A stretch of 64,000 nucleotides of DNA, from positions 62,001 to 126,000 of the forward strand of contig CANQRL010000002.1 of assembly GCA_947626275.1 (NCBI GenBank). The letters run 5' to 3'. Within the stretch, counting starts at the first letter, position 1; each line of letters begins with the position of its first letter. The translations under genes and the position numbers were made by a program. Below are positions 32,981-41,766 of the stretch, piece after piece. Source of the DNA: an uncultured Bacilli bacterium (GTDB taxonomy: Bacteria; Bacillota_I; Bacilli_A; RF39; UBA660). The notes beneath the pieces are model-generated. The model was not told the origin of the DNA. It made no database searches and was given only the letters and a program-made list of their open reading frames with translations.

Positions 32981-33397
32981 CTTTTTGTCATGTAAAATAA
33001 TATATAAAAAGACAACGAATAATACTCCTAATGATATCGTAATAACGTTTTTGTTCATCTCTAGCTTATCTTCTTGCGTTGCTACTTCTTCTTGAGACTC
33101 ATTAATTTTAATAATGAGCTCCCCTTCTTTAGAATATAAGTAGTTTTCTCTAGCAAACTTAGCAATATATTCGGGATCATGTAATTTATCAATTTCTATT
33201 TTTAACTCATCTGCATGTTCTTGCAGTTCTAAATACGTTTTTTCTAATTCCGCTTTTTCCTTTTTTAACTGATACAAAGTCGTCGTATAAGAGAAGACAG
33301 TAAAGGCAAAATATCCGATTAAAAGAAGACAAAGTGGTCCAAATACAATCAATCGATTTTTCGCTTGAGCAGTCATTTCCTTTCTTCTCTTTGCCAT
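32963..33397 (-). CDS. divIC: Septum formation initiator DivIC/FtsB-like, with extra C-terminal helix
   Basis: DivIC is a bitopic divisome protein partnering FtsL and DivIB. The 144-residue product has a membrane helix (about 17-38), a coiled coil (YQLKKEKAELEKTYLELQEH) and the DivIC end motif DPEYIAKFARENYLYSKEGE. Normal members stop soon after this. Here a linker and a second hydrophobic helix (VITISLGVLFVVFLYIIL) plus a KKKKKS tail follow. GGTGATAGT precedes the ATG. It follows yabP-yabQ as in Bacillus. Confidence 0.87.
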   Translation of the reverse strand: MAKRRKEMTAQAKNRLIVFGPLCLLLIGYFAFTVFSYTTTLYQLKKEKAELEKTYLELQEHADELKIEIDKLHDPEYIAKFARENYLYSKEGELIIKINESQEEVATQEDKLEMNKNVITISLGVLFVVFLYIILHDKKKKKSE

Positions 33398-33418
33398 ACT
33401 ATCACCATATTCATTCTA

Positions 33419-33694
33419 TCATTTTTTTATTTTTCTTGCAATGACATCCCCTACGATAAAACCCGCACAAATCAAAAATAAAGAATAAATATGTAAAATT
33501 CCGTCACTAATTCTTTCTAATCCTAAAAAATAAAGAAGAGTCGATAAGAGAATAAAGCTAAACGTATTTAAAATACGAAAATAGACATTGTCACAATATA
33601 GTAGTTTTTTTAGGAAGTAGTAGAAAAGAAAAAAAAGAATTCCAAATAGAAAAGAATAACCAATCAATGAAAATTGAAGAGAAAGTGGTATCAT
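33419..33694 (-). CDS. yabQ: Spore cortex biosynthesis protein YabQ-like
   Basis: YabQ is a membrane protein required for the spore cortex. The 91-residue product has about three membrane helices and starts SLQFSLIGYSFLFGILFFLF, as in the family. It is shorter than Bacillus YabQ, lacking the extended C-terminal part. The identification relies on hydrophobic pattern plus the conserved order yabP-yabQ-divIC; its start overlaps the yabP stop (ATGA). Confidence 0.8.
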   Translation of the reverse strand: MIPLSLQFSLIGYSFLFGILFFLFYYFLKKLLYCDNVYFRILNTFSFILLSTLLYFLGLERISDGILHIYSLFLICAGFIVGDVIARKIKK

Positions 33695-33972
33695 TTAAAA
33701 ATCTTGGAGAATAGGGAATCTTCTTTTTCTTTTTTGGTATTTTCGGTATACGTTAAACTGTTAAATTTTCCCTTAATGGAAACGTTTCCTTGATAGGTAT
33801 CTAGCTTAATAATTTCTAAATCCGTGCCCTTAATACTAAGATACCCCATCGTCGTTTCCAACTGAAACTCCTGGGAATCAAAATTGTCAATTTTTTTCAC
33901 TCCACTTACAGCAATGTTTTTTCTTTCTGTAATGGTAATGTTATGATTATAAGAAGTCATCTCTTTATCCAT
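33691..33972 (-). CDS. yabP: Sporulation protein YabP
   Basis: YabP is a spore cortex protein in the mother cell. The 93-residue product matches the family closely: HNITITERKNIAVSGVKKID, FDSQEFQLETTMGYLSIKG, then YQGNVSIKGKFNSLTY. AGGAGGCATAT precedes the ATG. It heads the yabP-yabQ-divIC run, a well conserved sporulation and division cluster. Confidence 0.92.
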   Translation of the reverse strand: MDKEMTSYNHNITITERKNIAVSGVKKIDNFDSQEFQLETTMGYLSIKGTDLEIIKLDTYQGNVSIKGKFNSLTYTENTKKEKEDSLFSKIFK

Positions 33973-34015
33973 ATATGCCTCCTAGTAAACTATATGGTAC
34001 AAGTCCTTTAGATAT

Positions 34016-34038
34016 GAAAAAAAACTCTTTCGAGTTTT
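34016..34038 (-). terminator. Terminator of spoVG
   Basis: An AAAACTC/GAGTTTT stem with a TTTC loop is followed on the minus strand by a T-run, 1-20 bp past the spoVG stop. Confidence 0.8.
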
Positions 34039-34302
34039 TTATTCAGCTTCTTCTTTATTGTAAGCTTCAAAAATTGCATCTTCAAACATTTTTCTTGTTT
34101 CAGAATTAATTGGATGCGCTATATCATGATATTCGCCTTCTGCATTTTTACGACTTGGCATAGCGATGAAAAGTCCATCGTTTCCTTCGATAATTCTGAT
34201 ATCACGTACGGCAAAGCAGTCGTCGATCAATACAGAAGCAATCCCTTTCATTCTAGATTCTTCTTTGTCAATTTTCTTGACATTTACAGATGTAATTTGC
34301 AT
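34039..34302 (-). CDS. spoVG: SpoVG, regulatory RNA/DNA-binding protein
   Basis: The 87-residue product has the SpoVG signature: MQITSVNVKKIDKEESRMKG, ASVLIDDCFAVRDIRIIEG, GLFIAMPSRK and DIAHPINSETRKMFEDAI. Members regulate sporulation and many surface traits by binding nucleic acid. ATG 34302 with AAAGGGAG at seven bases is chosen over 34308. It is monocistronic. Confidence 0.96.
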   Translation of the reverse strand: MQITSVNVKKIDKEESRMKGIASVLIDDCFAVRDIRIIEGNDGLFIAMPSRKNAEGEYHDIAHPINSETRKMFEDAIFEAYNKEEAE

Positions 34303-34335
34303 AAGCACACTCCCTTTCGCTAGTCTTACAACTTA

Positions 34336-34364
34336 AGTATATAATATTTTAAAAGTGATTGCAA
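34336..34364 (-). promoter_or_regulatory. Sigma-A-type promoter of spoVG
   Basis: TTGCAA (34364-34359) and TATACT (34341-34336) are 17 bp apart. In Bacillus spoVG uses sigma-H; I see no sigma-H-like pair here. Confidence 0.65.
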
Positions 34365-34398
34365 TAGTTTTCTATTGTTTTTCATAAGATTTCATCGC

Positions 34399-34836
34399 TT
34401 ACAGGCGTTTCATATGCTGCTTCATGTCACGTTCCATATCGCGTTTCTTAATTGTCTCACGTTTGTCATAATTTTTCTTACCGCGAGCAATTCCTAACAA
34501 GACTTTAGCGTGGTTTTTCACAAAATATACCTTAATAGGGATTAATGTATATCCTTCTTGAGCGATTTTATCCCGAATCTTGAAAATCTCTTTTTTATGA
34601 AGCAACAATTTTCTCGTCCGTGTTTCGTCATGATTGAAAATATTTCCATTTTCATACACACTGATGTGCATATTTAGAAGATAGACTTCATTATTTTTCA
34701 AAATGGCATAACTATCTTTTAACTGTGCTTTTCCATTACGAATAGATTTGATTTCTGTCCCTTTTAAGACAATTCCTGCCTCATATGTCTCCTCTATTTC
34801 ATAGTCATATTTTGCTTTTCGATTTGTAATTTCCAT
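34399..34836 (-). CDS. smpB: SsrA-binding protein SmpB
   Basis: SmpB delivers tmRNA to stalled ribosomes. The 145-residue product shows [70 protein letters not shown] and [16 protein letters not shown]. It lies just downstream of the rnr/capA group, so rnr and smpB are close as in many Bacillota. No ssrA gene was found in the window. Confidence 0.96.
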   Translation of the reverse strand: MEITNRKAKYDYEIEETYEAGIVLKGTEIKSIRNGKAQLKDSYAILKNNEVYLLNMHISVYENGNIFNHDETRTRKLLLHKKEIFKIRDKIAQEGYTLIPIKVYFVKNHAKVLLGIARGKKNYDKRETIKKRDMERDMKQHMKRL

Positions 34837-34837
34837 G

Positions 34838-35974
34838 TTATACCTCCCTGCTTACTATTTCCATGTATTCCTTTTCTATCGCTTCATGATTTTTTAAAAT
34901 CTTATCGGTCAATTCAGAAAAAGGATATACTTTAAAATTACGGTTACTAGAGTCGTAGTAGGTATAGTGAAGTTGGGTGTCCATATTTTCAAAACGTACC
35001 TTACCATCTTCACCAATCACAATATCTAATCCGACCAAAAGACCAATAATCTTTTCTAATCCTAGTACTTTTTGAGCCGAAATAAAGTTTCCTAAAGAGT
35101 AAATAACGAGCATATCATCGACATAACCAATCGGTTGAATGACATGAGGGTGAGAGCCAATAATGAGATTGACTCCTAAACTAGATAAATACTTCGCTAC
35201 TTCTTTTTGCTCATCCGTTGGTACATGGGTATACTCATTTCCCCAATGCATTGCCACCATGATGACTTCTGCTCCTTTTTCCTTTACTGTTTCAATATCC
35301 TTTTTCACTTGCTCTTTTTCATAGACATTGACAAGATATTCTTTTCCAAATGGCATCGTTAAACCATTGGTTCTCATCGTATAAGAAAGAAAAGCGTATT
35401 TAATCCCATTTTGTTCATAAACTGGTAGAGCATTTCGTTCCTCCCAAGAAGAATAGGTACCTGCTGTAATGACATTTTTTCGCTTTTTCCAAAAAGCATT
35501 GGAATAAAGAATACCGGATTCATTCCTGTCTAAGCTATGATTGTTGGCAAGACTGACTAAATTAAAGCCAATAGATACCAAATCAGAACCAATTGCATCT
35601 GGTGAATTCAACCGTGGATAGTGTTGCGGAGTTCCCCCACCAATAATACTTTCTTGATTATAATATTTCAAATCATAATCTTTAATGATTTTTTCAATAG
35701 AAGTAAACATCGGTTTAAAATTATAAGAGTTTTTCCCTGTCTGGGCATCCGCAAATACAGCTCCATGGATGAGCGCATCTCCTACCATGACAAGGGACAT
35801 CCTTCGCTCCTGTGGTTCTTTCTTCTCCGTGTTAGGAGACTCTGATGGGCCTTCGTACTTCGGTTTCACTTGATTGTTAGGAATCGAAACATATACATAG
35901 ATAGTCGCACTTAACACTAATAAAAAGATAATAGACAGAATAATGGTACTTCTAGATTTTCTCCTCTTTTTCAT
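34838..35974 (-). CDS. CapA-like metallophosphatase-fold membrane protein (copy 1)
   Basis: The 378-residue product has an N-terminal helix (about 9-28) followed by an exposed PGA_cap/CapA domain. Motifs are [48 protein letters not shown] and GSHPHVIQP, which carry the metal-binding Asp/His/Asn residues. CapA proteins take part in poly-gamma-glutamate export or related envelope work; here no pgs genes are seen. It ends 1 bp before smpB and lies 21 bp after its paralogue. Confidence 0.85.
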   Translation of the reverse strand: MKKRRKSRSTIILSIIFLLVLSATIYVYVSIPNNQVKPKYEGPSESPNTEKKEPQERRMSLVMVGDALIHGAVFADAQTGKNSYNFKPMFTSIEKIIKDYDLKYYNQESIIGGGTPQHYPRLNSPDAIGSDLVSIGFNLVSLANNHSLDRNESGILYSNAFWKKRKNVITAGTYSSWEERNALPVYEQNGIKYAFLSYTMRTNGLTMPFGKEYLVNVYEKEQVKKDIETVKEKGAEVIMVAMHWGNEYTHVPTDEQKEVAKYLSSLGVNLIIGSHPHVIQPIGYVDDMLVIYSLGNFISAQKVLGLEKIIGLLVGLDIVIGEDGKVRFENMDTQLHYTYYDSSNRNFKVYPFSELTDKILKNHEAIEKEYMEIVSREV

Positions 35975-35995
35975 ATTGAAACTCCTCTTTTTAAC

Positions 35996-37138
35996 TTACC
36001 CTACAATTTGTAAATATTCTTGTTCTAAATCTGTATAATTTTTTAGAATTTTATCCGTTAGTTCAGAAAAAGGATATACTTTAAAATTTTTCCGACTAGC
36101 AGATGAATACGTATACAATAGCGTCTTATTGATATTCTCAAAATGAACGGAATTATCTTCATCCACAACAATATCCAAGCCTACCATAAGACCTATCGTT
36201 TTATCTAAAGTTGGTGTCTCATGACCAGAAATGAAATTTCCTAAAGAGTAGATGACAAGCGTGTTTCCTACATAAGAAACTGGTTGAATGACATGAGGAT
36301 GGGCACCAATAATAAGGTTAACCCCCAAACTAGCTAAGTGATTAGCTACCTCTTTTTGACTAGCATTTGGCTTATGGGTATACTCATTTCCCCAATGCAT
36401 CGCAACTAAAATGACTTCTGCGCCCTTTTCTTTTGCTTTCGTAACATCCTGTGTCGCCAATTCAGGCGAATAGACATTCACTAGGTATTCTTTTCCCTTA
36501 GGTGTCTTCAATCCATTGGTTGCCATCGTATAAGATAAAAAGGCATATTTAATTCCATTTTGCTCATAAATAGGAATCTCATCCCTCTCTTCTTTAGAGG
36601 AATAGGTTCCTGTTGTTATTACTCCCTCTTGCTTCTTCCAGTAACTATTAGAGTATAAAATACCATCTTCATTCTTATCTAAAGTATGGTTGTTCGCAAG
36701 ACTAACAAGATTAAAACCAATCGAAATCATGTTGTCTGCAAAAGCATCAGGCGTATTAAACCGGGGATAAGTGGTAGGTGTTCCCCCACCAATAATGGTT
36801 TCTTGATTATAATATCTTAAATCATAGTCATGAATCAATGGTTCTATGGAAGATAACATAGAAGAAAAATCATATTTTCCATTGGATAAAGCATCTTTAT
36901 ACACCACTTCGTGGATAAGTGCATCTCCTACCATGACAAGAGACATTCTTCGTTCTTTTAGAATCTCCTCAACAGGAGGCGTTTGTTCTTCTACTACATT
37001 GGAATTGTTTTCTTTTGTCTGCTCTTTCTTTGCCTGATTAAAAGGTTTAAGAACAAGAAAAAGTCCTAATCCCAATACGAAGAGAAGAAGGAAGCTAGCT
37101 AGAAAAACTCTTCCTTTTCTAATTCTTTTCTTTTTCAT
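35996..37138 (-). CDS. CapA-like metallophosphatase-fold membrane protein (copy 2)
   Basis: The 380-residue product is a tandem paralogue of copy 1, with the same motifs ([50 protein letters not shown]) and a shared C-terminal block [16 protein letters not shown]. It has an N-terminal basic stretch and membrane helix. Two ATGs are in frame; AAGG lies directly against the one at 37147 but nine bases before 37138, so 37138 is used. It overlaps the end of rnr by 20 nt. Confidence 0.85.
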   Translation of the reverse strand: MKKKRIRKGRVFLASFLLLFVLGLGLFLVLKPFNQAKKEQTKENNSNVVEEQTPPVEEILKERRMSLVMVGDALIHEVVYKDALSNGKYDFSSMLSSIEPLIHDYDLRYYNQETIIGGGTPTTYPRFNTPDAFADNMISIGFNLVSLANNHTLDKNEDGILYSNSYWKKQEGVITTGTYSSKEERDEIPIYEQNGIKYAFLSYTMATNGLKTPKGKEYLVNVYSPELATQDVTKAKEKGAEVILVAMHWGNEYTHKPNASQKEVANHLASLGVNLIIGAHPHVIQPVSYVGNTLVIYSLGNFISGHETPTLDKTIGLMVGLDIVVDEDNSVHFENINKTLLYTYSSASRKNFKVYPFSELTDKILKNYTDLEQEYLQIVG

Positions 37139-39254
37139 CTTGGACATCCTTCTTTAATGCAAAATCGATTGTGTGTTCTTCTTTGTTGGCAGAAATAGCA
37201 ACAACTTCTACTTCATCGCCTAAGCGATACCCACGTTTATTTCGCTTTCCAATAAAAGAAAACGTCGATTCATCATAAGTATAATAATCGTCTTTTAGAC
37301 TTTCTACATGAACAAGACCTTCAATCATATTAGGAAGTTGGACAAAAAAACCAAAACTCATAACCGTTGTAATGATTCCTTTAAATTCTTCTCCAATATG
37401 GGATAGCATATATTCTGCCATCTTCATGTCATCGACTTCTCTTTCACAATCTACGGAAGCTCTTTCTCGTTCTGAAGAATGTTCTGCATAAAGAGGAAGC
37501 TTAGATTGCCATCTCTTAATATCATCAACACTAACTCCTTCCGTAAGAAGGCATTTACGGATGGATCTATGAACCGTTAAATCTGGATATCTTCGAATAG
37601 GAGAAGTAAAATGACAATAGATTTTACTAGCAAGACCAAAATGCCCTATATTGGTTGTATCATAGACAGCCTTTTGCATACTTCTTAACATTTGACTAGA
37701 AAGAATATAATATTCTTTCTTATCTTTTAATTGATTCAATATTTCCTGAATCAATTTAGGCGTTACTTTATTCATGTTCGCATGAATTTGATATCCTAGG
37801 ACACTTACGAGATGCAAGAAATTAGTCATTTTCTCTTCACTAGGTTCCCCGTGAACACGATATACTAACGGATAATCCATATAGTAGAAATGGCTAGCTA
37901 CGGTTTCATTCGCAACAATCATGAAGTCTTCAATCAAGTTTTCGCCAACGCCTCGATTCCGAAGGACAACATCAATGGCTTCGCCTTTTTCATTGACAAC
38001 AATTTTTGGTTCCTCTAACTCAAAGTCAATGTATCCCTTTTCAGTCTTATTTTTTCTTAAGATGGAAGCCAATTCTGCCATTAATTTTAAGGTATCTGCA
38101 TAATCTTCATACCCTTCTGGAATTTCATTTCTTTCTAAAATAGAATTTACTTTGTCATAAGTCATCTGTATTCTAGAACGAATCACGCTATCAAAGATAT
38201 CGTAAGTAACTACATTTCCATTCGGATCAATTTCCATCATGCAAGTCATCGCAAGTCGATCTACTCCTGGATTTAAAGAACAAATACCATTCGATAATTC
38301 ATGAGGAAGCATTGGCGTTACCCGGTCCGCTAAATAAACACTGGTTCCTCTGGATGCAGCTTCTTTATCAAGAGCACTATCTTCTTTAACATAATAACTT
38401 ACATCGGCAATATGAACGCCTAATTCATAATTTCCATTTTCTAGTTTGGTAAGAGAAATAGCATCGTCTATATCCTTTGTATCATTACCATCAATCGTAA
38501 AAATTACTTTATCCCGTAAATCTTGTTTTGGATCTTTGACACGCTTCTTTATTTCTTCCTCTGTTACTCTATCAGGTATCGTAGCAACCTCTTCCATAAC
38601 CTCTTCTGGAAAAGCATCACTAATCTCATACTTTGCCATGATGGATAAAATATCGACTCCTGGGTCATTAATATGTCCAATCACTTTGATAATCTCTCCA
38701 CGATAATCCAATTCTTTCGTAGGAGATAATAACTTGACAACTACTTTATGTCCATCGACTAAATTTGCATAATAATTGACATCAATACGGACACTTTTCA
38801 TTATTTTCGTGTCATCTGGTTTTACGAATATCTTACCATGCTTGTAGAAAACAGTACCTACTAACTGCTTTACACCTCGTTCGACAATGCGAATAACCTC
38901 TCCTACCATTGGTTCTGCATTTTTATCGATAATATTTACGATAACCTTATCTTTATGGACTGCTCCATTTAAGTGTTCTTCATAAACTTTTATCTCTTCC
39001 CCATTTTCCTGCATTACATAACCGGTTCCTTTAGAGGTAACGGATAAAATTCCTACTCTAGAATTACTATCCTCAAACAACATATAATTGCCATGTTTCG
39101 TACGGTAGATTTTGGTATCTACTTCTAATTGGTTAAGAGCTTTTAACAATTCTTTTAAATCGTCAGCCGTTCCTAATTTCATAATGGTCTCAATCTCATG
39201 AACTCCGAGAGCTCTTCTTTCCTGATTTAAAATTTCCAAAATTTTCTCTTCCAT
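37119..39254 (-). CDS. rnr: Ribonuclease R
   Basis: RNase R is a 3'-5' exoribonuclease acting on structured RNA. The 711-residue product has an N-terminal winged helix, cold-shock domains and the RNB domain with TIDGNDTKDIDDAISL (catalytic Asps). GLASKIYCHFTSPIRRYPDL and a C-terminal S1 domain (FKGIITTVMSFGFFVQL) with a Lys-rich end follow. ATG 39254 with GGTGAATAGT is preferred to 39266. It is first in the rnr-capA-capA-smpB run. Confidence 0.96.
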   Translation of the reverse strand: MEEKILEILNQERRALGVHEIETIMKLGTADDLKELLKALNQLEVDTKIYRTKHGNYMLFEDSNSRVGILSVTSKGTGYVMQENGEEIKVYEEHLNGAVHKDKVIVNIIDKNAEPMVGEVIRIVERGVKQLVGTVFYKHGKIFVKPDDTKIMKSVRIDVNYYANLVDGHKVVVKLLSPTKELDYRGEIIKVIGHINDPGVDILSIMAKYEISDAFPEEVMEEVATIPDRVTEEEIKKRVKDPKQDLRDKVIFTIDGNDTKDIDDAISLTKLENGNYELGVHIADVSYYVKEDSALDKEAASRGTSVYLADRVTPMLPHELSNGICSLNPGVDRLAMTCMMEIDPNGNVVTYDIFDSVIRSRIQMTYDKVNSILERNEIPEGYEDYADTLKLMAELASILRKNKTEKGYIDFELEEPKIVVNEKGEAIDVVLRNRGVGENLIEDFMIVANETVASHFYYMDYPLVYRVHGEPSEEKMTNFLHLVSVLGYQIHANMNKVTPKLIQEILNQLKDKKEYYILSSQMLRSMQKAVYDTTNIGHFGLASKIYCHFTSPIRRYPDLTVHRSIRKCLLTEGVSVDDIKRWQSKLPLYAEHSSERERASVDCEREVDDMKMAEYMLSHIGEEFKGIITTVMSFGFFVQLPNMIEGLVHVESLKDDYYTYDESTFSFIGKRNKRGYRLGDEVEVVAISANKEEHTIDFALKKDVQDEKEKN

Positions 39255-39288
39255 ACTATTCACCATTTCTATTATACTATAAAACGAT

Positions 39289-39319
39289 AAAAAATAGATA
39301 GCTGTTCGCTACCTATTTT
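39289..39319 (-). terminator. Terminator of fused pilin-like gene 3 (repeat copy 1)
   Basis: ATAGATAGC pairs with GCTACCTAT around a 5-nt loop, followed on the minus strand by a T-rich run. Near-identical hairpins follow the other two paralogues and the 43146 gene. Confidence 0.8.
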
Positions 39320-40593
39320 AAACAATATTGGTAAGTATCTTGACCAAAAATTCCTAATATGAACTCTAATAGTAATGGAAGTAAGAAGATAATAAGCGCT
39401 ACAATTAATCTCTTTGCAAACTTTCCACTTACTTTCTTGATTTCATCTTCATTATCTGCCGCTATCGCTTTAATAAAGTCTAAGATAGTTAGAATAATGA
39501 TTACTACTGGCACGATATATCTTATCCATGATACGATTCTTATTAGCCATGCAGCAAGTCTTTCTGATATGTTACAACTATTAGAATCACCATTAGCGGA
39601 ATTAATGCCATGGCTCTCTTTTATCTCACTTATATCTTTTTCCAACTTTAAGCAAGCCTGCACACAAACATCCGAATAATCACGAACTTTAAATACAGAT
39701 TGACATAAACTCGAAAGATATTGTTCAGTTTCGTGAACACGTGAATAAAGAGATGCTTCGTCATCCTCTCCATTCTCAATTTGCCCATAAAGAGAATCAA
39801 TTTGATTTTTATACCTATTATAGGTAAGGCAAGAAGATTCTACTTCTTCATCACAATCATCACCAGAGCATTCTCTATTTTCACAATAAGGATATCCTGC
39901 TTGGCTCGCTGCCATGCTATCATTAAAAATATAATAATTAGCAGATCCTTTATCTGATTTACAAGCAACGGTAGGAAGACATTTTTCAGTTCCCCTTTCT
40001 TCAGAAAACCAAGATTCTTCTAATCCTTCCCCTTTCCAATAATAAACACCTAAATAAGCAGAACTAGTTGATTCAATTACAACTGTCTTTGTATTGGTAT
40101 CTACCTTAATAGTATATCCTACACCTGGATATTCACAAGTATAACTATCAGTATCTGCACCTTCCCATTTGTAAACAGACATAGAACCAACTCCAGATTC
40201 AGCAACAGAAACGCCTTCTGTTGATATTGTTTCCGAAGTAAAACCATACCATTCTCGTCCATTACTTGCAATAACCCCTATATATGTAGGACAATTGCCA
40301 GATTGAATATCAGAAGCACCCTTTTTACTTTGCCCCCAGTTCATTATTGACTCATTTCCGCCTAATGCAGACCAAGAAGAAGATGTTCCTTCATGACTAT
40401 TATCGTCATAAATAGTAATGGTTATTGTTGCATTTTGATAAGCAGGTCCACCCGTTGTTGTGGAGCCATCGGATTTTAAATCATTTTGATATGTATACTT
40501 ACAAACTTCTTTTACTTCTTTCGCACATACATTTTCACCTAAAAATAAAAGCAAGAAAAAAGCAAAAAATAGATACCAGTATTTTCTACTCAT
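39313..40593 (-). CDS. Secreted Cys-rich protein with VirB2-like two-helix C-terminal anchor (copy 3)
   Basis: The 426-residue product has a signal peptide (YLFFAFFLLLFLGENVCA). A roughly 300-residue extracytoplasmic domain with many Cys follows. The C-terminal block of about 85 residues starts NSCNISERLAAWLIRIVSW, has a helix, the loop DFIKAIAADNEDEIKK, a second helix and the end DTYQYCLK. That block is almost identical in the two neighbouring genes and shares the DEIKK loop with the small VirB2-like proteins. AGGTGGTTTT precedes the ATG, and an extended -10 (TGGTATAAT, 40618-40610) lies upstream. It is its own transcription unit. Confidence 0.75.
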   Translation of the reverse strand: MSRKYWYLFFAFFLLLFLGENVCAKEVKEVCKYTYQNDLKSDGSTTTGGPAYQNATITITIYDDNSHEGTSSSWSALGGNESIMNWGQSKKGASDIQSGNCPTYIGVIASNGREWYGFTSETISTEGVSVAESGVGSMSVYKWEGADTDSYTCEYPGVGYTIKVDTNTKTVVIESTSSAYLGVYYWKGEGLEESWFSEERGTEKCLPTVACKSDKGSANYYIFNDSMAASQAGYPYCENRECSGDDCDEEVESSCLTYNRYKNQIDSLYGQIENGEDDEASLYSRVHETEQYLSSLCQSVFKVRDYSDVCVQACLKLEKDISEIKESHGINSANGDSNSCNISERLAAWLIRIVSWIRYIVPVVIIILTILDFIKAIAADNEDEIKKVSGKFAKRLIVALIIFLLPLLLEFILGIFGQDTYQYCLK

Positions 40594-40609
40594 AAAACCA
40601 CCTAGACTA

Positions 40610-40618
40610 ATTATACCA
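40610..40618 (-). promoter_or_regulatory. Extended -10 promoter, copy 3 of the fused pilin-like genes
   Basis: TGGTATAAT on the minus strand lies about 17-25 bp before the ATG, just after the terminator of the upstream paralogue. The same arrangement precedes the other two copies (41729-41721 and 43108-43100). Confidence 0.55.
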
Positions 40619-40624
40619 TATTTT

Positions 40625-40655
40625 AAAAAAAAGGTAGCTATTCGCTACCTATTTT
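40625..40655 (-). terminator. Terminator of fused pilin-like gene 2 (repeat copy 2)
   Basis: AGGTAGC and GCTACCT form the stem with a TATTC loop; a run of T follows on the minus strand. Confidence 0.8.
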
Positions 40656-41704
40656 AAACAATATTGGTAAGTACTTTGGCCAAAAATTCCTAATATGAAT
40701 TCTAATAGTAATGGAAGTAAGAAGATAATGAGCGCTACTATTAATCTCTTTGCAAACTTGCCACTTACTTTCTTTATTTCATCTTCATTATCTGCCGCTA
40801 TCGCCTTAATAAAATCTAAGATGGTGAGAATAATGATTGCTACTGGCACGATATATCTTACCCAAGATACGATTCTTATTAGCCATGCAGCAAGTCTTTC
40901 TGATATGTTGCAACTATTAGAATCACCTTGAATACTATTTATGTGATTTGCTACTTTTGCATCGGCTATGGCCTTTTCCATTTGTGTACAATCTTTTACG
41001 CACTGTGATGACCAATCTAATGATTTTAAAACGCCATGACAATATACCTCTAGTTTATCAATTTCATCATTTACTTGCTTATATAAAGCAGCAGTAGATT
41101 TTCCTTGTTCCTCTGCTTGATGAATATCCTGATAAAAATCATTTATTTTCTCCATAGCGTTATCCATTGTTCCACATTCAAAATCTTTTTCTTCCGGTGT
41201 TAATGTCTCATCTTCACCAGAGTAAGAGATGTAACCACAACCCGCATACATGACATTCGTAAGAAAATCCCACCATTCCTTATCCTCCATATAATAATGA
41301 GTTGTGCTATTCCTAGCTGAACCATCATCATAATAGAATTCGTATCCAGATGTTAAAACAGAAGTAGCAAATTCTCCTAGTGTAGTAGTCGAAATACTGT
41401 AATGACATAGATAAAGATTACTACATTTATCTGATTGACTACTTTCAAACCATTGTTGCGAAATAGAATCATCTATGGAGAACAAAATAGATGTTCCGCT
41501 AGCCAGTTCTAAAAAAGTATCTAAAGGTCCATTATTTACTCTACTTATACTAATATTCTTACTTGCCTCATCAACATCAATGACAAAATCATTTAAGTCA
41601 TCGCAATAACCACCATCACATTGATACTGGCAAGAAAATGCCAAAGATTTCGTTGTAAAAACAAAGAAACAAATGAAAAAAAATACTAAAAATCTTTTTT
41701 TCAT
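40649..41704 (-). CDS. Secreted Cys-rich protein with VirB2-like two-helix C-terminal anchor (copy 2)
   Basis: The 351-residue product has a signal peptide (FLVFFFICFFVFTTKSLAF). An exodomain unlike those of copies 1 and 3 follows (it begins CQYQCDGGYCDD). The C-terminal block is nearly identical (NSCNISERLAAWLIRIVSW ... STYQYCLK). The helical stretch before that block (DCTQMEKAIADAKVANHINS) corresponds to similar segments in the others. AGGTGATGAT precedes the ATG, and an extended -10 TGTTATAAT lies upstream. Confidence 0.75.
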   Translation of the reverse strand: MKKRFLVFFFICFFVFTTKSLAFSCQYQCDGGYCDDLNDFVIDVDEASKNISISRVNNGPLDTFLELASGTSILFSIDDSISQQWFESSQSDKCSNLYLCHYSISTTTLGEFATSVLTSGYEFYYDDGSARNSTTHYYMEDKEWWDFLTNVMYAGCGYISYSGEDETLTPEEKDFECGTMDNAMEKINDFYQDIHQAEEQGKSTAALYKQVNDEIDKLEVYCHGVLKSLDWSSQCVKDCTQMEKAIADAKVANHINSIQGDSNSCNISERLAAWLIRIVSWVRYIVPVAIIILTILDFIKAIAADNEDEIKKVSGKFAKRLIVALIIFLLPLLLEFILGIFGQSTYQYCLK

Positions 41705-41720
41705 ATCATCACCTATTCTA

Positions 41721-41729
41721 ATTATAACA
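41721..41729 (-). promoter_or_regulatory. Extended -10 promoter, copy 2 of the fused pilin-like genes
   Basis: TGTTATAAT on the minus strand precedes the copy 2 ATG, directly after the terminator of copy 1. Confidence 0.55.
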
Positions 41730-41734
41730 TATTT

Positions 41735-41766
41735 TAAAAAAATAGATAGCTATTCGCTACCTATTT
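41735..41766 (-). terminator. Terminator of fused pilin-like gene 1 (repeat copy 3)
   Basis: AATAGATAGC and GCTACCTATT form the stem; on the minus strand a T-run follows. It is nearly identical to the other three copies. Confidence 0.8.

Noticed and set aside
34365-34383. Terminator of smpB (CAATAG/CTATTG hairpin)
   Set aside because: The T-tract lies on the plus-strand side, so it does not fit termination of the minus-strand smpB transcript.
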